64,000 nt of DNA, from positions 8,713,743-8,777,742 of the forward strand of contig NC_088778.1 of NCBI RefSeq assembly GCF_954871325.1. The letters are read 5' to 3'. This stretch comes from Gordionus sp. m RMFG-2023. Taxonomy: Eukaryota; Nematomorpha; Gordioida; Chordodea; Parachordodidae. The notes under the pieces were generated by a model that did not search any database, was not told the DNA's origin, and saw only the letters and a list, made by a program, of their open reading frames with translations. Shown piece by piece: positions 58,831-64,000 of the stretch; position 1 is the stretch's first letter, and every line of letters starts with the position of its first letter. Both the position numbers and the translations under genes were made by a program.

Positions 58831-61800
58831 ATCAGTGAATTAATGAAAGTTGAACAAAAACAAAATTTATTAGCTTATAACTATAAATGCACACATTAGT
58901 AATCAAATTTTGTTAAACTATAATCTTGAATCTTTTAAAAATTTACATAGTATATATTCAAATATATTTTATTTATATATAATCCTATTTTAGCTCAAAG
59001 CATAACAATTACATCTCATTACAAAATTATATACACTTATATAGCTCATTTTACTTTATTATTTGCATGGAGTATTCATGTTAGATAAAATAAATTATTT
59101 TCTTCACTTAGCCATAGAAATAAAGAGAAATATTTACTAATTTTATTTGGTAGTTAGGTCACATAAAAAAAATTTGGCAAAAATTGAAAGTCTTGGAAGC
59201 TCCCATTCTTCTTTTTCTATAAATGCACTTAGAATTAGAAAATGGGGGAAAGAATAATTAATAAATCTTCTTCTGATTCCAAATATTGTTTTGTTTAATC
59301 TGATAATTGAATAAAAATACTACCCAAAACAAAAATAATCCATGTTTTTACTTCATGCAATGCAATTTAAATGTTTTATTAAGATAGGGTGAATAAAATA
59401 TGTATTATTGTCATAGTTACAATATTAAATTTGTGCATATAAACAAGAATTTGTTTTTAAAAAGGGTGAAATGTGAATGATATCATAAACAAAATTTAAT
59501 CTTGATTTAAATATAACATATACTAATAGGGGAGCCTGAGGTTAGGTAAATCCCAGGGCTTGGCAAACCACTTAGTTTCATTTAAAATGAAAAACACCAG
59601 AGGTTAAAATTTATCCTAATATAGCTTTTATTAGTTTACATCTATTGACAATAATTAATTTTTTATTAAAATATATGATCATTTATATATAAATAAAATG
59701 TTATGGCAAAGTTTTAACACTATTTTATAATTTGAGAAAGTTTTATGAGTATATACTATTAGATATTATTTTAATCATGATTATTAAATATAGAGCTTGC
59801 GGGGCTTGCTTAACTATACACGTCAATCCAGTTGAATAATGTTTTTTTGGTAATTATATCTCTATTATATGGTGCAAAAATACAATTCCAATAAAATTAC
59901 AAAAGTATATTAATGATTATCTGAAATATACCAAAATTTGATGAAATGTTATTATAATGTAATTAGGCTATTAAGGTATTTGAAGATTGCAAACCAACAA
60001 GGATCCAAGTCAACTAACAGGTAAATTTATCTACATTAAATGTCTTATTTTTAAGATATAATCACAATAATTTTATTTAATTTTTAAACAATATATTCGA
60101 ATTATATCAATATTTAATATTAGAGATTATGTAAACAAAAATCTCTAGTAATGGTAAAATAATCTAAATATTATTTATATATTACTTTTTTTATTAATTT
60201 TTTTGTAATTTTAAACAATAAAATCAATTTTAGCAATATTTAATAATAGAGATTATGAAAATAAAAATCTAAATGGTTATGGTAAAGAGATTAAAATATT
60301 ATTTATATATTATTTTTAAAGGTTATTTATAAATTTTATGTTCTAATATTTTAACATATGATGGATTAAAATTATGTTGAATTACAATATTATTGCATTA
60401 GTATTTAAGTTATAATTAATATAATCTAATATTTTATTTATCATGTTTATTTTAGGTATTCCTTGATTAAACTTTATTAGATATTACAAGAGACAAAAAG
60501 TGAAATACTTGCAAGAAAAAATAGTAAAAAAAAATTATTCAAATAACAGACTGAAATTTTCTAGGCATTGTCTCGAACAATGCCTATAAATATTTAGATG
60601 CTCAAACATATTATTTATCAGGATGGAATGCATTATTTGCCTTGCGTACCACATAATTACGAATACTCTCAAATTCCAAAACAAACTTACACCCGTGACC
60701 AAAAACAATTTTGACCATTCGGTGAAATCCAATCTTTATATTTCTTTACAAAATAATATCGTTTCTTGTTTTGGTTAGATTCTTGGCTTATCATTAAACT
60801 AAAAAGTAGAGTTACGATAAAAAAATCAAAATCACTATATAAAATTCATAACTCAAAAAATAAATCATTCGGCTGCAGGAATAGAAAAAGTTTTTTTGTC
60901 TTATCTCCTAATTCTTGAGTTAGATGAACAAAATTTGATTCACGATTTTTTCTGGTAATTAGCTGCAAACTGCGTTTATCTGAATATTGTCACTTTAAGA
61001 TGCCCTTTTAAGTTATTCGAGTAGGTTTTTAATTTATTTATATTATCTCTTATTTTTTTTCTGTTTAGTTTAAGTTTTTTTTGGCTATGGTAGAATTATT
61101 TATTCCATCTTTTCTTTTGGACAATTCGAGCAATTAGAACTCTTCTGGCATTTGAAATTAAAATTCAAAAATAATTTAGAAAATATAGGGAAAAAATAAC
61201 TTTGAATCTTGTTTTTGCAGATTTTTAAAGCAGATGATCTTACCCACTCTAACATTAGTCATTTAAAACTGGCTAAAATATGAAATTAAAAAACAGTAAT
61301 ATTTTTGAATTAAAATATTTTCTTATAAATTGCCATAACTCGAAATTATTATTCAAAATAAATTATTAAATTATCATTGTAATCTTGAAATTCTACCTTA
61401 AAGTTACCAAATTAGAAAAATATATAACCTTCGTTATTTTTGGTTTTGGATAGTATATGGATCAATCTTTTGTATAGTTGACTCATTTACTTGGAGAATT
61501 TAAATTAGGCAACAAGGTATAAATATTAATATAATTTATAATTATATTAAAGGAATTATATGTATTATGTTAATTCGTTTTATAATTATAAATAAAGTGA
61601 AAATATAATTTTCTTACACCCACCTCCTATGAGCGCAGATTAAAAGTGAGACTTAGCATGGCCAAACTGCAGGTGCGCACAGGTCTAGGTATATTAAAAA
61701 ATTGCAATATTACAGCAAAGTATTAAAATTTGTTATAAGTGTGGAGAGAGCCTTTAAAGTCAAAGATAAATATTTAAAAACAATATCTATATATCGATAT

Positions 61801-61964
61801 TTTTCGAAGAAGAAATAAATTTGTTTTTGAAAATACTATAGTCTCACATAAATGAAAAATATAGATAAAATTATTTTAGCTCAGTTGATTTAGAGGGTCA
61901 CCAGTAAAAATAAATTTATAAAATTTAATAATAGCATTCATTTAACAACATATAATTTTGTATA
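58831..61964. other. AT-rich spacer before the DIRS-like element
   Basis: No gene recognised. At 59528 TAGGGGAGCCTGAGGTTAGG resembles the start at 52382 and may be a repeat end. The 65-residue minus frame at 60535-60732 has no recognisable domain and is not called. Confidence 0.45.
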
Positions 61965-63905
61965 CTATAATACCGAAAACCTACAGTCCATTCGTGTATT
62001 CCGCGCACTTCCACCCTCGACAATAGATCTGGGAATTGTCGAAGCCCTGGCTCTGTGGGCTGATAATTGCACCAATGACCTTGGCCGAGCGGAGATCCGG
62101 CAATGGGTCAAAGAGGTGAGACGCCAAAAATTCTCACTCGCTGGAGCCACAGACAGTCAGGAAGGGATTAACAATGAGGAAGATGCGATATCTACGGCAA
62201 TTGAGGACACCATCCATGATCTCCCCACTACGGAACAATTCGATCACAACGGGGAGCCGATCATCATGGGCAATATTTTCGCCGACCGGATCACCCCCTA
62301 CGTAACTGGTCAGCGCCGACGGTGGCAACTCGATTTCCATAGATTACATAGATTGATGGGCGTGGACACCACGGACAGCGTTCAACTGAATCTAGGAGCA
62401 ACCCTCGGATTAGCAGCGTCTATGTTAAAGCCCCATCCAGACCAGTCGCCATTTAGAGAGTGGCGGTGAGGGGTTTTTCCCCGAATTCGAAAACCAAGCT
62501 ATCAGCGACAACGGCGGGTTTTTCCGCAATCGTTTCGTAGACAAGCAGCAAAATACCTCAGATTATTAATCAGCTGGTGGATGGTGGTGTTATCGAAGGA
62601 ACGGATATGACCTTCTGTTCGCCGTTATTCTTAATTCCTAAACAGGACGGAACTCCTAGAGTCATTTCGGACTTCTCAAACGTTTCGCGAAATTTTATTC
62701 GATACCCTTTCAGATTAATAACCATTCCCATGATTGCCCCCCTCTTAGCTACTGCCATCAAAGCCACCAAGATAGACTTAAAATCAGCCTTCTATTTTAT
62801 CCCATTGGGGTAAAGCTGCAGGAAGTTTTTTGGCTTCGCCACAGCTTCAGCTAAATTCAGATATAAAACGCTACCCATGGGAGCAGCATTCTCCCCCTAT
62901 GCACTTCAAAACATAGTATTGGACCTGTGTGCGAAATCAGTCAAACGAGCAAATTACTCGGTTTACCTAGATGACATCATTATCTTCCACAATGCCAGTA
63001 ACCTTGTATTTCAAGACACCATAGCCTTTCTGGACATGGCAAAGGCATGGGGCCTAGTGGTGAACGAGACGAAGTCAATAGTCATTCCCACCGACAAGCT
63101 CACCTATCTAGGAATTGATATGACTTTACGTCCAAGACCGCAGTGGTAAATAAAGAGAACAAGGCAAGACTAAGATTCTGCCAATTAATTCTATATAAAC
63201 ATACCCTGCAGTCAATGAGCATTGAGAGGAACATAGCACTAGAAGTTCTCGGTATATTGAATCACTACACATATTCCATTACAGGATTATCGAGAGTGTT
63301 CGCACCCTACTATGTAACTATGCTATGTGAAGAAGAAACTCCCCCAATTGATTACCTCAAAGCCTATCCTAAAGCAGTCGTAGCAATTGCCGCTCTTATG
63401 AAACCTTTCCCTTTCATTTTCCCAATTAACACGATCATTCACTTTGACGCTTCACTTACTCATATTGGAATAGCGGAAGCCAAGAAATATATTCGTTTAC
63501 CTTCGATGAGATTAAACATGACCTAGGAATCCCAGAGCTAGCTACACCATATATAAATTAGAAGGAACTGCTAGCGATATGGGCAGGGTGCAAATTCGGA
63601 CTCAACAAATATAAATCGATACCTTCAATAGTAACCGACAGCCAAGTAGCAGGATTAGGGCTTCAACCCCCATTCATCACATAGATGAAGTGGAGGGCAT
63701 AATATCGGAAGGACTGGAACAAATGTAACAACAGTTCGACCCAACGATTTTCGAAAAGACGCTAGAATTATCCACTCAGGAAGAAGCAACGGAGAAAACA
63801 CTTAGAGGACAAATGGATGAAGAACCCGAGGAACATATGGGACATAAAATTTCGGCCCTCTTTTTATATTATAATGTTATTGTACTCCCGGTTCTTTTTG
63901 CCCCG
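61965..63905 (+). mobile_element. DIRS-like retroelement fossil, broken
   Basis: Reverse transcriptase sequence of the DIRS/Ngaro (tyrosine-recombinase retroelement) type is recognisable: KIDLKSAFYFIPL, a YLDD box, and TYLGIDM. RNase H-like sequence follows (around 63430-63650), and an upstream region of unknown role precedes it (62116-62469). No recombinase part and no terminal repeats were recognised inside the window, so both ends are approximate. The copy is broken, with about five breaks. It is much richer in G and C than the DNA around it and still easy to read, which suggests a relatively young fossil. Confidence 0.75.
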
Positions 63906-64000
63906 TCAACATTTATCAACAAAAATATTTTTCATTTTAATTATTTGAAGTAGAATAAGTTTAATAAAATACTATATCTTTTCAAGTGTCTTTCCGTTGT
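63906..64000. other. AT-rich end of window
   Basis: Short AT-rich tail with nothing recognised. The retroelement's outer end may lie here or beyond the window. Confidence 0.4.

Noticed and set aside
60535-60732. Minus-strand 65-residue frame
   Set aside because: No domain, no exon borders that fit a neighbour, and stops around it.
61965-62340. Two minus-strand frames over the start of the DIRS-like element
   Set aside because: Shadows of the plus-strand element in less AT-rich DNA, where open frames are common on both strands.
1-64000. CRISPR array, operons or prophage
   Set aside because: The repeats found are few, long or diverged; there is no array of short repeats with unique spacers, and the genes are spliced eukaryotic genes.

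Overview
The window is eukaryotic, and animal. It is extremely AT-rich and mostly non-coding. Three host genes can be read from spliced exons whose phases agree at every inferred junction. These are a trypsin-like serine protease (+ strand, 7372-16252), a gene for the TRAPP-III subunit TRAPPC12 (+, 20100-26973), and a bHLH-PAS transcription factor of the trachealess/NPAS1/NPAS3 type (-, 30676-44194). A Trh/NPAS-type gene points to a metazoan. The lineage cannot be fixed from this window; the base composition, 40 bp to 6.2 kb introns and repeat load would suit an AT-rich, possibly parasitic, invertebrate.

Layout: a LINE tail (1-1015), repeat-rich spacer, the protease gene (its 6.2 kb intron holds a three-level nest of small hAT elements and a larger hAT element), spacer with GC-rich hairpins (17675-17721), TRAPPC12 (its introns hold more hAT-type elements), a second LINE tail on the opposite strand (27253-28017), the bHLH-PAS gene (10 exons, several MITEs in its introns), then a gene-poor stretch from 44.2 to 52.7 kb. 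A nearly complete 3.2 kb hAT transposon with 8-bp target duplications follows (52760-55947). After it come tandem repeats, a decayed region of unknown kind (56.8-58.8 kb), and a broken DIRS-like retroelement of contrasting base composition (about 61965-63905).

The three host genes have no evident functional link. The common theme is DNA transposons: at least six end-sequence families of hAT type occur, and several insertions keep 8-bp duplications. One short family shares its ends with the long hAT copy at 52760-55947, so that element type may have mobilised it. Two of these short elements lie 13 and 37 bp from exon borders of the bHLH-PAS gene. Nine of nineteen inferred splice donors carry T at the third intron base. 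I found no CRISPR array, no rRNA and no convincing intact tRNA gene. All homology statements are from memory of protein families; no search was run.
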